64,000 nucleotides of DNA from Arthrobacter_J sp038199985 (GCA_038199985.1 JBBPYK010000131.1:1-64000), one strand, 5' to 3'; positions 51,689 to 61,400 are shown, counted from the first letter of the stretch. Program-made: numbers and translations. Notes: generated from the sequence alone by a model not told the origin.

Positions 51689-52714
51689 GTGACAGACATG
51701 TATTACGACGACGACGCAGACCTTTCAATCATTCAGGGCCGCACCGTAGCGGTCATCGGCTACGGCAGCCAGGGCCACGCTCACGCGTTGAGCCTGCGCG
51801 ATTCAGGGGTCGACGTCCGCGTTGGTCTCAAGGAGGGTTCCGCATCGCGCGCCAAGGCAGAAGCAGAGGGGCTCCGGGTCCTTACCGTCGCCGAAGCAGT
51901 ATCGGAAGCGGATCTCGTCATGGTTCTGACGCCGGATCAGACGCAGCGGATCGTCTACAAGGAAGACATTGCCCCGAACCTACAGTCAGGTGACGCGCTC
52001 TTCTTCGGTCACGGCTTCAACATCCGGTACGGCTTCATTCAGCCGCCCGCGGACATCGACGTCGCGCTCGTTGCGCCGAAGGGCCCAGGGCACATTGTCC
52101 GCCGCGAATTTGAAGCGGGCCGCGGTGTTCCAGACCTGATCGCCGTCGAACAGAATCCCTCCGGTACAGCCAAGGAACTGGCATTGTCCTACGCTAAAGC
52201 CATCGGCGGTACCCGTGCCGGCGTCATCGAGACCACGTTTACCGAGGAGACAGAAACGGACCTCTTCGGCGAGCAGGCTGTCCTGTGCGGCGGAACATCG
52301 CAGCTTGTGCAGTACGGTTTCGAGACGCTCATCGAGGCCGGATACCAGCCGGAGGTTGCGTACTTCGAGGTTCTACACGAGCTCAAGCTCATCGTGGACC
52401 TCATGGTGGAGGGCGGCATTGCCAAGCAGCGCTGGTCCGTGTCGGACACCGCGGAGTACGGCGACTACGTTTCAGGGCCTCGCGTTATTGACCCGAGCGT
52501 CAAGGAAAATATGAAGGCTGTACTGGCGGACATCCAGAGCGGTGCTTTCGCCAAGCGTTTCATCGATGACCAGGACGCTGGAGCTCCCGAGTTCGAGAAG
52601 CTGCGCAAGAAGGGCGAAGACCACCCCATCGAGTCCACCGGACGCGAACTGCGCAAACTCTTCTCGTGGATCAAGTCGGATGATGACTACACAGAGGGTT
52701 CCGTAGCCCGCTGA
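51689..52714 (+). CDS. ilvC: Ketol-acid reductoisomerase (NADP+)
   Basis: 341 residues, the short class I form. Cofactor site VAVIGYGSQGHAHALSLRDSG, then VAPKGPGHIVRREFEAGRG and the metal-ligand region TFTEETETDLFGEQAVLCGG and EVLHELKLIVDLMVEGGI. Converts acetolactate to dihydroxyisovalerate. GTG 51689 after GAGGAGAAAA; an ATG three codons later is possible. Last gene of the operon, with a terminator hairpin directly after. Confidence 0.97.
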   Translation: MTDMYYDDDADLSIIQGRTVAVIGYGSQGHAHALSLRDSGVDVRVGLKEGSASRAKAEAEGLRVLTVAEAVSEADLVMVLTPDQTQRIVYKEDIAPNLQSGDALFFGHGFNIRYGFIQPPADIDVALVAPKGPGHIVRREFEAGRGVPDLIAVEQNPSGTAKELALSYAKAIGGTRAGVIETTFTEETETDLFGEQAVLCGGTSQLVQYGFETLIEAGYQPEVAYFEVLHELKLIVDLMVEGGIAKQRWSVSDTAEYGDYVSGPRVIDPSVKENMKAVLADIQSGAFAKRFIDDQDAGAPEFEKLRKKGEDHPIESTGRELRKLFSWIKSDDDYTEGSVAR

Positions 52715-52724
52715 CCACTTAAGT

Positions 52725-52763
52725 CCATGGCAGCGGCTTTGACACCGCTGCCATGGGCGTTTT
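52725..52763 (+). terminator. Terminator of the ilvBNC operon
   Basis: CCATGGCAGCGG (52725-52736) and CCGCTGCCATGG (52745-52756) form a perfect 12-bp stem with an 8-nt loop, followed by GCGTTTTC, 11 nt after the ilvC stop. Its right arm contains an ATG (52753) in frame with serA that should not be read as the gene start. Confidence 0.85.
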
Positions 52764-52800
52764 CATCCCGCCTGACAAGAGATCCCGAAAGGATCCTGCC

Positions 52801-54396
52801 TTGACCTCCACAAAACCCGTTGTCCTGATTGCCGAGGAACTCTCTCCCGCCACCGTTGAGGCGCTGGGACCAGACTTTGAAATCCGCTACACCGATGGTG
52901 CCGACCGCGGACGTCTCCTGGACGACATAGCTACCGTGGACGCCATTCTGGTTCGCTCATCGACGCAGGTTGATGCCGAGGCGATCGCAGCAGCACCGAA
53001 GCTGAAGGTCATCGCCCGCGCAGGCGTAGGCCTGGATAACGTGGACATCAAAGCGGCTACGCACGCCGGCGTTATGGTGGTGAACGCGCCGACGTCAAAC
53101 ATTGTTTCAGCAGCGGAACTGACCGTTGGACACATCCTGGGCCTGGCACGGAATATCTCCGCCGGTAGCGCCTCGCTAAAGAACGGCGAGTGGAAGCGTT
53201 CCAAGTACACCGGCGTCGAATTGTTCGAGAAAAAAATTGGCATCATCGGGTTGGGCCGTATCGGTGCTCTGGTCGCGGCCCGGCTGCAAGGATTTGAGAC
53301 CGAGATCCTCGCCTACGACCCCTATGTGACGTCCGCCCGGGCAGCCCAGCTCGGAGTGCAACTGGTGACCCTGGACGAACTTCTGGAGCAGGCGGACTTT
53401 GTCACCATTCACATGCCTAAAACCCCGGAAACTCTGGGGATGCTCGGCGCGGAAGCTTTCGCGAAAATGAAAGACACGGCGTTTGTCATCAATGTGGCAC
53501 GCGGTGGACTAGTGGACGAGGCTGCGCTGTACACAGCGCTCACAGACGGCGCGATTGCCGGAGCCGCGATCGACGTCTTTGTCGAAGAGCCCAGCACCGA
53601 CCTTCCGTTCTTTGCCCTGGAGAATGTGGTGGTGACACCACACCTGGGAGCATCTACCCATGAAGCGCAGGAAAAGGCGGGCGTCTCGGTTGCGAAGTCG
53701 GTGCGGCTCGCTCTCGCTGGGGAACTAGTGCCCGATGCCGTGAACGTCGCCGGTGGAGTCATTGCACCAGAGGTCCGTCCCGGGATCCCGTTGATGGAGA
53801 AGCTGGGCCGAATCTTCACAGCCCTGACCCATGATTCACCAACAGCTATTGATATTGAAGTGGCAGGCGAAATCGCTGCTCTGGACGTGAAGGCGCTGGA
53901 ACTGGCCGCCCTCAAGGGTGTCTTCACCGACGTCGTCGCCGAGCAGGTTTCATACGTCAACGCGCCGGTGCTTGCCGAACAGCGCGGTATTGCTATCCGG
54001 TTGATCACCACCCCGGAATCCGAGGAGTACCGTAACGTGCTCACGCTACGTGGGGCACTCTCGGACGGCTCGCAGATCTCCGTTTCCGGAACACTGACAG
54101 GCCACCGTCAAATCCAGAAACTCGTGGGGATCAACGGTTTCGAGATCGAGATTCCCATCAGCGAGCACCTGCTGCTCTTCGTCTACCAAGACCGAACCGG
54201 TGTGATTGGCACAGTAGGGCGGATCCTGGGGGATCACCACATCAACATCGCCGGGATGCAAGTGGCCAGGAACGACGACGGAGGACAGGTGCTGTGCCTG
54301 CTGACAGTCGACTCCTCGGTTCCGCAGGATCTCCTCGAGGCCGTGAAAACTGAGGTGGGGGCGACGTTGGCTCGCGAGGTCGATCTGCAGGACTAG
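52801..54396 (+). CDS. serA: D-3-phosphoglycerate dehydrogenase
   Basis: First step of serine synthesis. 531 residues from TTG 52801, with AAAGGATC 8 nt before it; the upstream ATG at 52753 lies in the ilvC terminator. NAD domain with IGIIGLGRIGALVAARLQ, VINVARGGLVDEAAL (Arg) and VVTPHLGASTHEAQEKA (His), then an intervening ASB domain (about 315-450) and a C-terminal ACT domain (about 455-531, IGTVGRILGDHHINIAGMQVAR in outline) for serine feedback, the type I architecture of mycobacterial SerA. Confidence 0.96.
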   Translation: MTSTKPVVLIAEELSPATVEALGPDFEIRYTDGADRGRLLDDIATVDAILVRSSTQVDAEAIAAAPKLKVIARAGVGLDNVDIKAATHAGVMVVNAPTSNIVSAAELTVGHILGLARNISAGSASLKNGEWKRSKYTGVELFEKKIGIIGLGRIGALVAARLQGFETEILAYDPYVTSARAAQLGVQLVTLDELLEQADFVTIHMPKTPETLGMLGAEAFAKMKDTAFVINVARGGLVDEAALYTALTDGAIAGAAIDVFVEEPSTDLPFFALENVVVTPHLGASTHEAQEKAGVSVAKSVRLALAGELVPDAVNVAGGVIAPEVRPGIPLMEKLGRIFTALTHDSPTAIDIEVAGEIAALDVKALELAALKGVFTDVVAEQVSYVNAPVLAEQRGIAIRLITTPESEEYRNVLTLRGALSDGSQISVSGTLTGHRQIQKLVGINGFEIEIPISEHLLLFVYQDRTGVIGTVGRILGDHHINIAGMQVARNDDGGQVLCLLTVDSSVPQDLLEAVKTEVGATLAREVDLQD

Positions 54397-54438
54397 CGGA
54401 TTCCTCTTATCTTTCTGGCTGGCGCGAACCGACGCTAA

Positions 54439-54518
54439 CTGGCGCGAAGTCGGGGTTTGCCGTCCGAGGTCGGGGGCTATACGGCTGATTTGGTGGCTAA
54501 CCCCCGACCTCGCGCGGG
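54439..54518. repeat. Intergenic palindromic repeat, copy A
   Basis: Member of an approximately 80-bp family also found at 56166, 57915 and 63384. It opens with a GCGCGAAGTCGGGGTTT flank, then a perfect 12-bp stem: CGAGGTCGGGGG (54465-54476) with CCCCCGACCTCG (54501-54512). Lies in the 208-bp serA-metG gap. CTGGCGCGAA is also duplicated at 54419 and 54439. Confidence 0.8.
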
Positions 54519-54604
54519 CTCTGAGGAGGTTCGAGGACGCTCCTGTGACCCTTGCCGGTAACACCGATGGGCATCTACGAGTCCGGGTGCGGTAGATTTT
54601 TGGG

Positions 54605-56152
54605 GTGACATCACCACAGAAGACCCCCTTTTACGTAACGACGGCCATCTCCTACCCCAACGGTGTCCCGCACATTGGGCACGCCTATGAGGCCATTGCC
54701 GCAGACGCCCTCGCGCGCTTCAAACGACTAGACGGTTTCGACGTCATGTTCCTCACGGGAACTGATGAGCACGGGTTGAAAATGCAGCAGACGGCTGACC
54801 GCGAGGGTGTGCCGGTGTTGGATCTGGCCACCCGCAACGCGCTGGCGTTCAAGGAAATGAACGACGACGTCGGCAGCTCGTATGACCGTTTCATCCGGAC
54901 CACCGATGAAGACCACTTGGTTTCAGCGCAGGACATCTGGAAGAAAATGGAAGCCAAGGGCGACATCTATCTGGACCAGTACGCTGGCTGGTACTCCGTG
55001 CGCGACGAAGCGTTCTATTCGGAAGACGAGACCGAAGTCCGTGATGACGGCGTTCGCTACTCAAAGGAGAGCGACACCGAGGTCACCTGGACTGAGGAAG
55101 AATCCTATTTTTTCCGGTTGTCGGCTTACCAGGACAAGCTTCTGGCGCTCTACAGCGGGCAGCCGGACTGGGCCGCACCGGCCACCAAGCGCAACGAAGT
55201 GGCCAGTTTTGTCCGCGGTGGGCTGGAAGACCTTTCCATCAGCCGCACAACGTTCGACTGGGGAGTGCCGGTTCCGGGCAACCCTCAGCATGTGATGTAT
55301 GTCTGGGTGGACGCTCTGACCAACTACCTGACCGGCGTCGGCTATCCGAACACCGAATCTGAGGCTTTCACCAAGTACTGGCCGGCCGACGTGCACATCA
55401 TCGGCAAGGACATCTCACGGTTCCATGCAGTCTATTGGCCAGCATTTCTGATGAGCGCCGATCTTGCGCTGCCCAAGCGGGTCATGATTCACGGCCATCT
55501 GCACAACAAGGGCATCAAAATGTCCAAGTCGTTGGGCAACACGGTGGCACCGCGTGACTGGGTTGATCAGTACGGGTTGGATCAGGTGCGGTATTTCCTC
55601 CTGCGCGAAGTGCCGTTTGGGGCAGATGGCTCGTATAGTCACGAGGCGATTACCGGACGGATGAATTCGGATCTGGCCAACAACCTTGGGAACCTGGCGC
55701 AGCGGTCACTGTCCATGGTGGGCAAGAACTGCGAGGGACGGGTGCCGACGCCCGGTGCCTTTAGCGACGCCGATCAGCAAATTCTAGATCAGGCCAATGC
55801 GCTTCCCGCGATCTGCCGGGACTTCTTTGAGCGGCAGGAGTTCAGCCGCGCCCTTGAGGCGGTGTGGGCAGTACTCGGGGAAACGAACGCCTATTTTGCG
55901 GAACAGCAGCCGTGGGTTTTGCGGAAGACCGACGTCGAGCGCATGAACACGGTGCTGTACGTGACGATGGAGGTGCTGCGCGTAGTGGCACTGCTGATTC
56001 AACCGGTGATGCCCGATGGCGCCGCTAAGTTGCTGATCGTGTTGGGACAGGCCGACGACGACGCCCGCACGTTCTCGGCTTTGGGAACGCCTCTGGTTCC
56101 CGGCACTGAGCTACCCGCCCCTAGCCCGATATTCCCGAAGTACGAGGAGTAG
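54605..56152 (+). CDS. metG: Methionyl-tRNA synthetase
   Basis: Charges tRNA-Met. 515 residues, the short form without the C-terminal tRNA-binding domain. Class I signatures: GVPHIGHAY near residue 20 and KMSKSLGNT near residue 300. The inserted connective region LDQYAGWYSVRDEAFYSEDE lacks the zinc-knuckle cysteines of the E. coli enzyme, as in many actinobacterial and alphaproteobacterial MetRS. GTG start at 54605. Repeat copies A and B flank the gene. Confidence 0.96.
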   Translation: MTSPQKTPFYVTTAISYPNGVPHIGHAYEAIAADALARFKRLDGFDVMFLTGTDEHGLKMQQTADREGVPVLDLATRNALAFKEMNDDVGSSYDRFIRTTDEDHLVSAQDIWKKMEAKGDIYLDQYAGWYSVRDEAFYSEDETEVRDDGVRYSKESDTEVTWTEEESYFFRLSAYQDKLLALYSGQPDWAAPATKRNEVASFVRGGLEDLSISRTTFDWGVPVPGNPQHVMYVWVDALTNYLTGVGYPNTESEAFTKYWPADVHIIGKDISRFHAVYWPAFLMSADLALPKRVMIHGHLHNKGIKMSKSLGNTVAPRDWVDQYGLDQVRYFLLREVPFGADGSYSHEAITGRMNSDLANNLGNLAQRSLSMVGKNCEGRVPTPGAFSDADQQILDQANALPAICRDFFERQEFSRALEAVWAVLGETNAYFAEQQPWVLRKTDVERMNTVLYVTMEVLRVVALLIQPVMPDGAAKLLIVLGQADDDARTFSALGTPLVPGTELPAPSPIFPKYEE

Positions 56153-56165
56153 CCTCTGCTCGGAT

Positions 56166-56243
56166 CTGGGCCGAAGTCGGGGTTTACCGTCGAGATCACC
56201 CCGTGTGAGGCTAATTTTGCGGCTACGGGGTGATGTCGCGGGG
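56166..56243. repeat. Intergenic palindromic repeat, copy B
   Basis: Flank GGGCCGAAGTCGGGGTTT, then arms CGAGATCACCCCG (56191-56203) and CGGGGTGATGTCG (56226-56238), pairing with one mismatch. Same orientation as copy A. Located just after metG and overlapping nothing but the end of the convergent gene's downstream region. Confidence 0.82.
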
Positions 56244-56248
56244 GAAGT

Positions 56249-56767
56249 TTAGAATGACCGATCCGTGCGGAAGCGAATCGCGGCCGTTTCTCTCACGATC
56301 TCGGCGATTCTGGATTGTTGATCCTGCGCACGGCCCACCAGTCTTTGAACCTGCGGACCACTGATCCGCGGATCTCGAACGGAAAGTGCCCCAAGGGTGT
56401 GCCAAAGACATTCTTTACCGGCGACGACGGCGTGCAGAGACTCGAGCTCCAGCTGGCCGGGAAGGCCTTCGCGAGAGCCGGTTGGGTTCAACGGATTGAA
56501 CCGTGACATGGTGCGGCTGGCTCGCGCAAGGACGCGTGTGGACAGGGGGATTCTCACTTTGAGCCTGGAGGCGATATTTTGCAGTTCGGCCCTGTCTTCG
56601 TCGACCTCCGCGGCAAGATCCCTGAACTTGCTCCCAACGTCGGTCCCGGCCCAGACCTTCTTCGTTTCGGCGAAGAGTTGGGCCCCCGAACGAGCAGCCA
56701 CCATATGGCCCCGAATGTACTTCTCGAGGAGTTTCTCATCCAGTGTCGCTGGGGGCTTCTGCTTCAT
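56249..56767 (-). CDS. Conserved-type hypothetical helical protein
   Basis: 172 residues, predicted almost entirely alpha-helical, with acidic/His-containing helices (EKYIRGHMVAARSGAQLF; AELQNIASRLKV; LESLHAVVAGKECLWHTL) that recall ferritin-like or DinB-like four-helix bundles, but no metal motif is certain. Good ribosome site AGGAGACC before ATG 56767. It lies after metG on the opposite strand, next to an AbiEi/DUF559-like gene 48 bp away. Function unknown. Confidence 0.7.
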   Translation of the reverse strand: MKQKPPATLDEKLLEKYIRGHMVAARSGAQLFAETKKVWAGTDVGSKFRDLAAEVDEDRAELQNIASRLKVRIPLSTRVLARASRTMSRFNPLNPTGSREGLPGQLELESLHAVVAGKECLWHTLGALSVRDPRISGPQVQRLVGRAQDQQSRIAEIVRETAAIRFRTDRSF

Positions 56768-56815
56768 AGCGGTCTCCTGGGGTCTCGATGCGCGGATAGC
56801 CTCTTATTCATAAGC

Positions 56816-57838
56816 CTACGTAGTGTGCGTCGGTTGCTCCACCCTTCCGCCCAGCCACACTGGTGGTCGCACGCGGGCTCGCTCAAACGCAGCATCGAAA
56901 CGTTGGCGGAGGCCGACGTCGTCGTTCAGATCCTGCCAGCGAACCCGAATGATCTGCCAGCCAGCCTCCATCAAGTGCGTTTCTCGCCGGCGCTCATCGA
57001 TCAGGGCCTGCTCCGTGGGCCCGTACGTCGTGTATTTGCTGACGCCGTCAAATTCGGCAATGAGCTTGAGTTCGGGCCAGCCCATGTCCGCGCGGAAGAG
57101 GCCGACGACGGTCGGAATCTCGAGTTGCAGAACGGGAACCGGGAAATGCCAGTCCAGAAGCTTGAGCCGGAGTCGTGATTCACCAGCGGATTCTGAGCGT
57201 CCGTCAGCTAACTCAAGGACCCGGCGCACCCTGTTGATGTTGCGGCTACCGACACCAGCCTTGACGAGCTTTTGCAATTCTACGATCGAGGCACCCAGTC
57301 TGAGGCCGGAATCCGCCATTACCAGTGCACTTTCCGGGGTGAGTATCCGGGCGCAATCGACAATGGTTCGTTCCATGGATGTAGTCGGGATGCCGTTGAG
57401 GAGGATCACCTGTTGGTGCGGCACTCTCTGATTGTGGCGGATCACGTCACCGACGGGTCCGCGGTCGCCCCGGCGTCCCACGTGCATGACATGAACTGCG
57501 GATGGTGCGTTCCAGAGATCGACGCCGATGAGCCTGGCAGCGGAGACATGTGAGTAAATACCCCGCTCCTGCGACACGGCGTGATGGGCCACCACCGAAA
57601 CAACGTTCTGCTCCCAAAAGGGGGCGTCATTCCACCGTGGAGCATCGATGAACACGCCGCGTCGCATCCGCCGCAAGCGCTTGGCTCTGATATCCGCTGC
57701 TATTTCCCGCTCTGATAAGCCGGTGCGCCGGAGCTGCTGATACGTCAAAACGTCGCTTGCTGTCAGTGGCTGGCGCGCAGGTTCCATGGGCCTAGCTTGC
57801 TGGGCGCCGTCGTTGTCCGCATCCGCTTGAAGCAGCAT
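56816..57838 (-). CDS. AbiEi-like HTH plus DUF559-type nuclease-fold protein
   Basis: 340 residues (a start at ATG 57787 would give 323). N-terminal part resembles the AbiEi antitoxin-type winged helix: VLTYQQLRRTGLSEREIAADI and LRRMRRGVFID. C-terminal part (about 235-325) resembles DUF559/Vsr-like restriction-endonuclease folds: FRADMGWPELKLIAEFDGVSKYT, ERRRETHLMEAGWQIIRVRWQDL. Such proteins are widespread in Actinobacteria and often annotated as type IV toxin-antitoxin antitoxins; no toxin gene is adjacent. Function unproven. Flanked by repeat copies B and C. Confidence 0.72.
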   Translation of the reverse strand: MLLQADADNDGAQQARPMEPARQPLTASDVLTYQQLRRTGLSEREIAADIRAKRLRRMRRGVFIDAPRWNDAPFWEQNVVSVVAHHAVSQERGIYSHVSAARLIGVDLWNAPSAVHVMHVGRRGDRGPVGDVIRHNQRVPHQQVILLNGIPTTSMERTIVDCARILTPESALVMADSGLRLGASIVELQKLVKAGVGSRNINRVRRVLELADGRSESAGESRLRLKLLDWHFPVPVLQLEIPTVVGLFRADMGWPELKLIAEFDGVSKYTTYGPTEQALIDERRRETHLMEAGWQIIRVRWQDLNDDVGLRQRFDAAFERARVRPPVWLGGRVEQPTHTT

Positions 57839-57914
57839 GTGGGTAAGGCGCTACCTCATCCCAGTGGTGGAGGAAAAGTGGGTCGAACGCCCAAGGAACC
57901 TCGGACTGCGAGGC

Positions 57915-57991
57915 CGGGCGAGGTCACCCCCTGTCCGCAAAACTAGCTGCACAGGGGGTGATCTCGCGGACAAACCCTGACCTCGGCCCAG
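57915..57991. repeat. Intergenic palindromic repeat, copy C (reverse orientation)
   Basis: Arms CGAGGTCACCCCCTGT (57919-57934) and ACAGGGGGTGATCTCG (57951-57966) pair over 16 bp with one G-T. The conserved flank AAACCCTGACCTCGGCCC follows (57972-57989), so this copy is inverted relative to A and B. Lies between the DUF559-like gene and the FtsX gene end. Confidence 0.82.
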
Positions 57992-58033
57992 GTAGTCTCA
58001 ACCCGGCGAAGCCCGGCCAAGCCCAGGGGCAAC

Positions 58034-60514
58034 CTACTGCGCAGCAAGCCCCTCCACCGGCGAGAGCTTCGCTGCACGGCGGGCCGGGAGCACCGAGGCC
58101 AGGAGCCCGGCGACGACGGCGACCGCCAGCACCGCGACCAGCTGCAGCCACGGGATTGAGGGCTCCACGATAGCGAACGAGCCGAGAGCAGCCTCCGCCC
58201 CGAGCCACCCATAGACGGAGCCCAACACGCAACCGATGAGCGCCGCGACACCGGCGATCAGCACGGCTTCCACAGCGAGCATGCCGCGAAGCTGTCCTCG
58301 GGTGAGACCGAGCGCTCGCAGGAGGGACGATTCCCGGGTGCGCTCCAACACGGACAGGGACAGCGTGTTTGCCACACCGATCAGTGCAATCAGCACCGCG
58401 ATGGCGAGTAGCCCGGTCACGACCAGCAGCAGAACGTCGATGATCTGGTTGAACGTGGCTCGTTCAATGGCGGCGCCGCTGACTTGGTATTCGTTGACGC
58501 CGAGTTGTTCCACCAGCTCGCTGCGGAGGTCCATGATGGCGGCTGCGTCGAGGGAATCATCGACGCCGACCCAGATTTCGCCGGGCATGTCGGCGGGCAC
58601 GCCACCTAGTTGCTCGGCGGTTGCGGTGGTCATCAGTGGAGTGAAGTTGGGAGTGTCCATTTGGGTCACTGGGAGGGTGACGCTTGTGGTTGCGCCGGTA
58701 ACCGTGATTTGTGATTCAGGGAAGCCCCGCGGTACCAACACCATCCCGTCGGTGAGCGGCGCGGAGTCATCCCGTAGCACTGAAGCGATGTCCGTTGCGG
58801 ATCCGGAGTAGACGGGCATTCCGTCATTCGAGGAACCGGCTGAGGTAAGGACTGCAGTTGACATGACGCCGTCGAGGTTCAGAGCTTGTTGAGCTGCAGC
58901 CAGCTCATTCTCGACTCCGCTGATGGACAGGTCTACTGGGTAGGTTCCGGCAAGGTCTTGGGTGAACGAGTGTCTTGAGGTTTGTGCGCCGGTCATCATC
59001 ATGGTCACCAGAGTGACGCCCACGAGGAGAGCCGTGGCGGTGGCTGTGGTTCGGCCTGGGTTGCGGATGGCGTTGACGGCTGCGAGTTTCCCTGGGACAC
59101 CCAGGGGAGCCGCGGCCCGGCCGAACACGGAGACGAGCGTGGGGACAAACAACCCTGCACACAGGAGAATCCCAAGGAAGGAGAGTATCCCGCCCGGCAA
59201 AGCCACCAGCAAAGCAGAAGTCGCTGCACCGTAAACGAGAAGGCCGGTGCCGATGAAAGTGAGAAATAGTCCTATGCTCAGTCGAATCCGTCCACGCTTG
59301 TTCTGTAGGCCTGTTTCTTCGGCGGGACGCAGCGCTGCAAGAGGCGCGACGGCGGTGGCGGCACTGGCGGGTAGGTAGGCGGCTACGAGGGTCATGACGA
59401 GGCCAACGCTGATTCCGGTGGCAACGGCCGACGCCGGAATGGCCAGGGTAGCGAATTCCGTATCGGGGTTCTGCGCCACCCACCCGACGAGTAGCGCCAT
59501 GACACCGGCGGCCAGCAGCACGCCCAAGATGGATGACACTAATCCGACGATCGTGGCCTCAATGAGCACGGAGTTGCGGATCTGTTTCCGGTCGGCTCCG
59601 ATGCAGCGCAGCAGTCCGAGTTCGCGGGTGCGCTGGGCCACGAGCACGGAGAACGTGTTGGAGATGACGAGGGCGGTCACCAGAATGGCAACGATGGAAA
59701 ACGCCAGCAGGACGACGGTGAGCTGATCCTGGCCTCCGGAGAGAGCCGCGACATCGACGAGCGTCTGCTCTTCCGCGGTGAGTACGGTAGCGCCATTGGC
59801 ACCGTTGGCTGCGAGCGCGGCGGTTACGGCCGACGTCGTCGCCTCCAGATCAGCGCCGTCAGCCAGTTTCAGTTGTGCGCTTTGGGCGAGTGCGCCCGGT
59901 CCGGTCACGGCCGAAATCAGTTCATCCGTTGCTGCGATCTGTACCGCGCCGGCCATGTAGGGCTGCGCGGACGGGATGGTGATTCCGGTGATGAGCACGT
60001 CGCGGGTGGGGGCAGCGTCTGGGGATGAACCGTCGGTGAGCGCCGATTCAGCAGAAGGTGCCAGACCGAGTTTCACGGTGTCTCCGATCCCCAGTCCCAG
60101 GTCCTCGGAGGACTTGGAGTCAATGGTGACCCCGCTTGCCGCTGTAGGAAATTTGCCGGTCGTCAGTGCAGTCGGTTCCATCGATGGCACGGGGGAGAGG
60201 CTCTGGAGCAGCGCGAAGGTGGTGGTGTTTCCCGAGGTCAGCGGCGCGTCTGCTGTCCGCAGGGCGTACGTCCCGGAGACACCGTCTACGGCAGCAACAG
60301 CGGCGAGGGCGTCCTCGGGCACGCCGTCCATCGAGTTGATGATCAGGTCTGCTTTGGCGTAGGTGGCACCGATGCTGTTCTTCAGGGATGCCGTTGTTGT
60401 GCCGCCAACCATGAGAGTTGCAGACAGGAAGCCTACGCCGAGGATGACGGCGAGCGCCACAGCCAGGAAGCGTCGATAGTGGGTTTTGAGTTGGGAGAGA
60501 GCTATTTGCAACAT
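58034..60514 (-). CDS. ABC transporter permease, FtsX/MacB type
   Basis: 826 residues with two FtsX domains. N-terminal TM (about 15-40), a large extracytoplasmic domain, three TMs near 265-400 preceded by SIVAILVTALVISNTFSVLVAQRTRELGLLR in outline, further TMs at 420-490, a second extracytoplasmic domain, and three C-terminal TMs with VLERTRESSLLRALGLTRGQLR. Such permeases often export or disarm antimicrobial peptides, or act in lipoprotein release. It starts 5 nt after its ATPase gene. The two-component system upstream on the same strand is the likely controller. Confidence 0.92.
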   Translation of the reverse strand: MLQIALSQLKTHYRRFLAVALAVILGVGFLSATLMVGGTTTASLKNSIGATYAKADLIINSMDGVPEDALAAVAAVDGVSGTYALRTADAPLTSGNTTTFALLQSLSPVPSMEPTALTTGKFPTAASGVTIDSKSSEDLGLGIGDTVKLGLAPSAESALTDGSSPDAAPTRDVLITGITIPSAQPYMAGAVQIAATDELISAVTGPGALAQSAQLKLADGADLEATTSAVTAALAANGANGATVLTAEEQTLVDVAALSGGQDQLTVVLLAFSIVAILVTALVISNTFSVLVAQRTRELGLLRCIGADRKQIRNSVLIEATIVGLVSSILGVLLAAGVMALLVGWVAQNPDTEFATLAIPASAVATGISVGLVMTLVAAYLPASAATAVAPLAALRPAEETGLQNKRGRIRLSIGLFLTFIGTGLLVYGAATSALLVALPGGILSFLGILLCAGLFVPTLVSVFGRAAAPLGVPGKLAAVNAIRNPGRTTATATALLVGVTLVTMMMTGAQTSRHSFTQDLAGTYPVDLSISGVENELAAAQQALNLDGVMSTAVLTSAGSSNDGMPVYSGSATDIASVLRDDSAPLTDGMVLVPRGFPESQITVTGATTSVTLPVTQMDTPNFTPLMTTATAEQLGGVPADMPGEIWVGVDDSLDAAAIMDLRSELVEQLGVNEYQVSGAAIERATFNQIIDVLLLVVTGLLAIAVLIALIGVANTLSLSVLERTRESSLLRALGLTRGQLRGMLAVEAVLIAGVAALIGCVLGSVYGWLGAEAALGSFAIVEPSIPWLQLVAVLAVAVVAGLLASVLPARRAAKLSPVEGLAAQ

Positions 60515-60519
60515 GGTCT

Positions 60520-61299
60520 TCAGGCCCCCAACCCCGCCAGGGCGGCGAGGACGTCGTCGGCCGTTGGGTTGGCGAGTTCACCGGCGAGCGCGCCGTCGTT
60601 CATGAGGACCACGCGATCGGCGTAGGAGGCGGCAACGGGGTCGTGGGTAACCATGATGATGCTCTGTCCCATTTCGGCGGAGCTGCGACGCAGGAGGGAG
60701 AGGACTTCGGCGCCGGAGCGTGAGTCGAGGTTGCCCGTGGGTTCGTCTCCGAAGATGACGTCCGGTCGGGTCAGGAGCGCACGGGCGACGGCGACGCGTT
60801 GCTGCTGTCCGCCGGAAAGTTCGTGCGGTTTGTGGGCCAGTCGGTCGGTGAGGCCCAGAGTGGTGGTGATGTAGGTGAACCATTCTTTGTCCACTGAGGT
60901 GTTGGCCAGTGAGACGGGCAGGGTGATGTTCTGTTCGGCGGTCAGAGTGGGGACGAGGTTGAAGGATTGGAACACAAAGCCGATGCGGGTACGTCGTAGT
61001 CGAGTCAGCTCGGCGTCTTTGAGCGCGGTTATCTCGGTATCGCCGATGTGGATGGTCCCGCCGTCGGCGTTGTCGAGGCCAGCCAGACAGTGCATCAGCG
61101 TGGACTTACCGGAGCCAGAGGGCCCCATGATGGCGGTGAAGCGGCCGCGTTCAAAGCTGAGGTCGATGCTCTTCAACGCTTCAACGCGGGTTTCGCCCTT
61201 ACCGTAGGTCTTAGTCAGACCCGACGTCGATACGGCGGCTGCCAGAATGGTGGACGCTCCGGGCGGAACGGTGTTGGATTCGTTCGTGAAAGTGGTCAT
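60520..61299 (-). CDS. ABC transporter ATP-binding protein, LolD/MacB type
   Basis: 259 residues. Walker A MGPSGSGKSTLMH, Q-loop FVFQSFNLVPTLTAEQNI, signature LSGGQQQRVAVARAL, Walker B VIFGDEPTGNLDS and H-loop VTHDPVAASYADRV. Energises the FtsX-type permease encoded next, 5 nt away. ATG 61299. The 100 bp before it separate it from the response regulator gene on the same strand. Confidence 0.95.
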   Translation of the reverse strand: MTTFTNESNTVPPGASTILAAAVSTSGLTKTYGKGETRVEALKSIDLSFERGRFTAIMGPSGSGKSTLMHCLAGLDNADGGTIHIGDTEITALKDAELTRLRRTRIGFVFQSFNLVPTLTAEQNITLPVSLANTSVDKEWFTYITTTLGLTDRLAHKPHELSGGQQQRVAVARALLTRPDVIFGDEPTGNLDSRSGAEVLSLLRRSSAEMGQSIIMVTHDPVAASYADRVVLMNDGALAGELANPTADDVLAALAGLGA

Positions 61300-61400
61300 G
61301 AATACAGCCTAGGAAATGCACTCCTCGAGCGAATCGGCCTATGGTCGCGATCCTTGAACTCTTGTTCTCATCCCACGGGATGAGCGTGCCGTCCTAGAAG

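Noticed and set aside
52753..52800. ATG start for serA at 52753
   Set aside because: It lies in the stem of the ilvC terminator; TTG 52801 has a ribosome site and gives the normal protein length.
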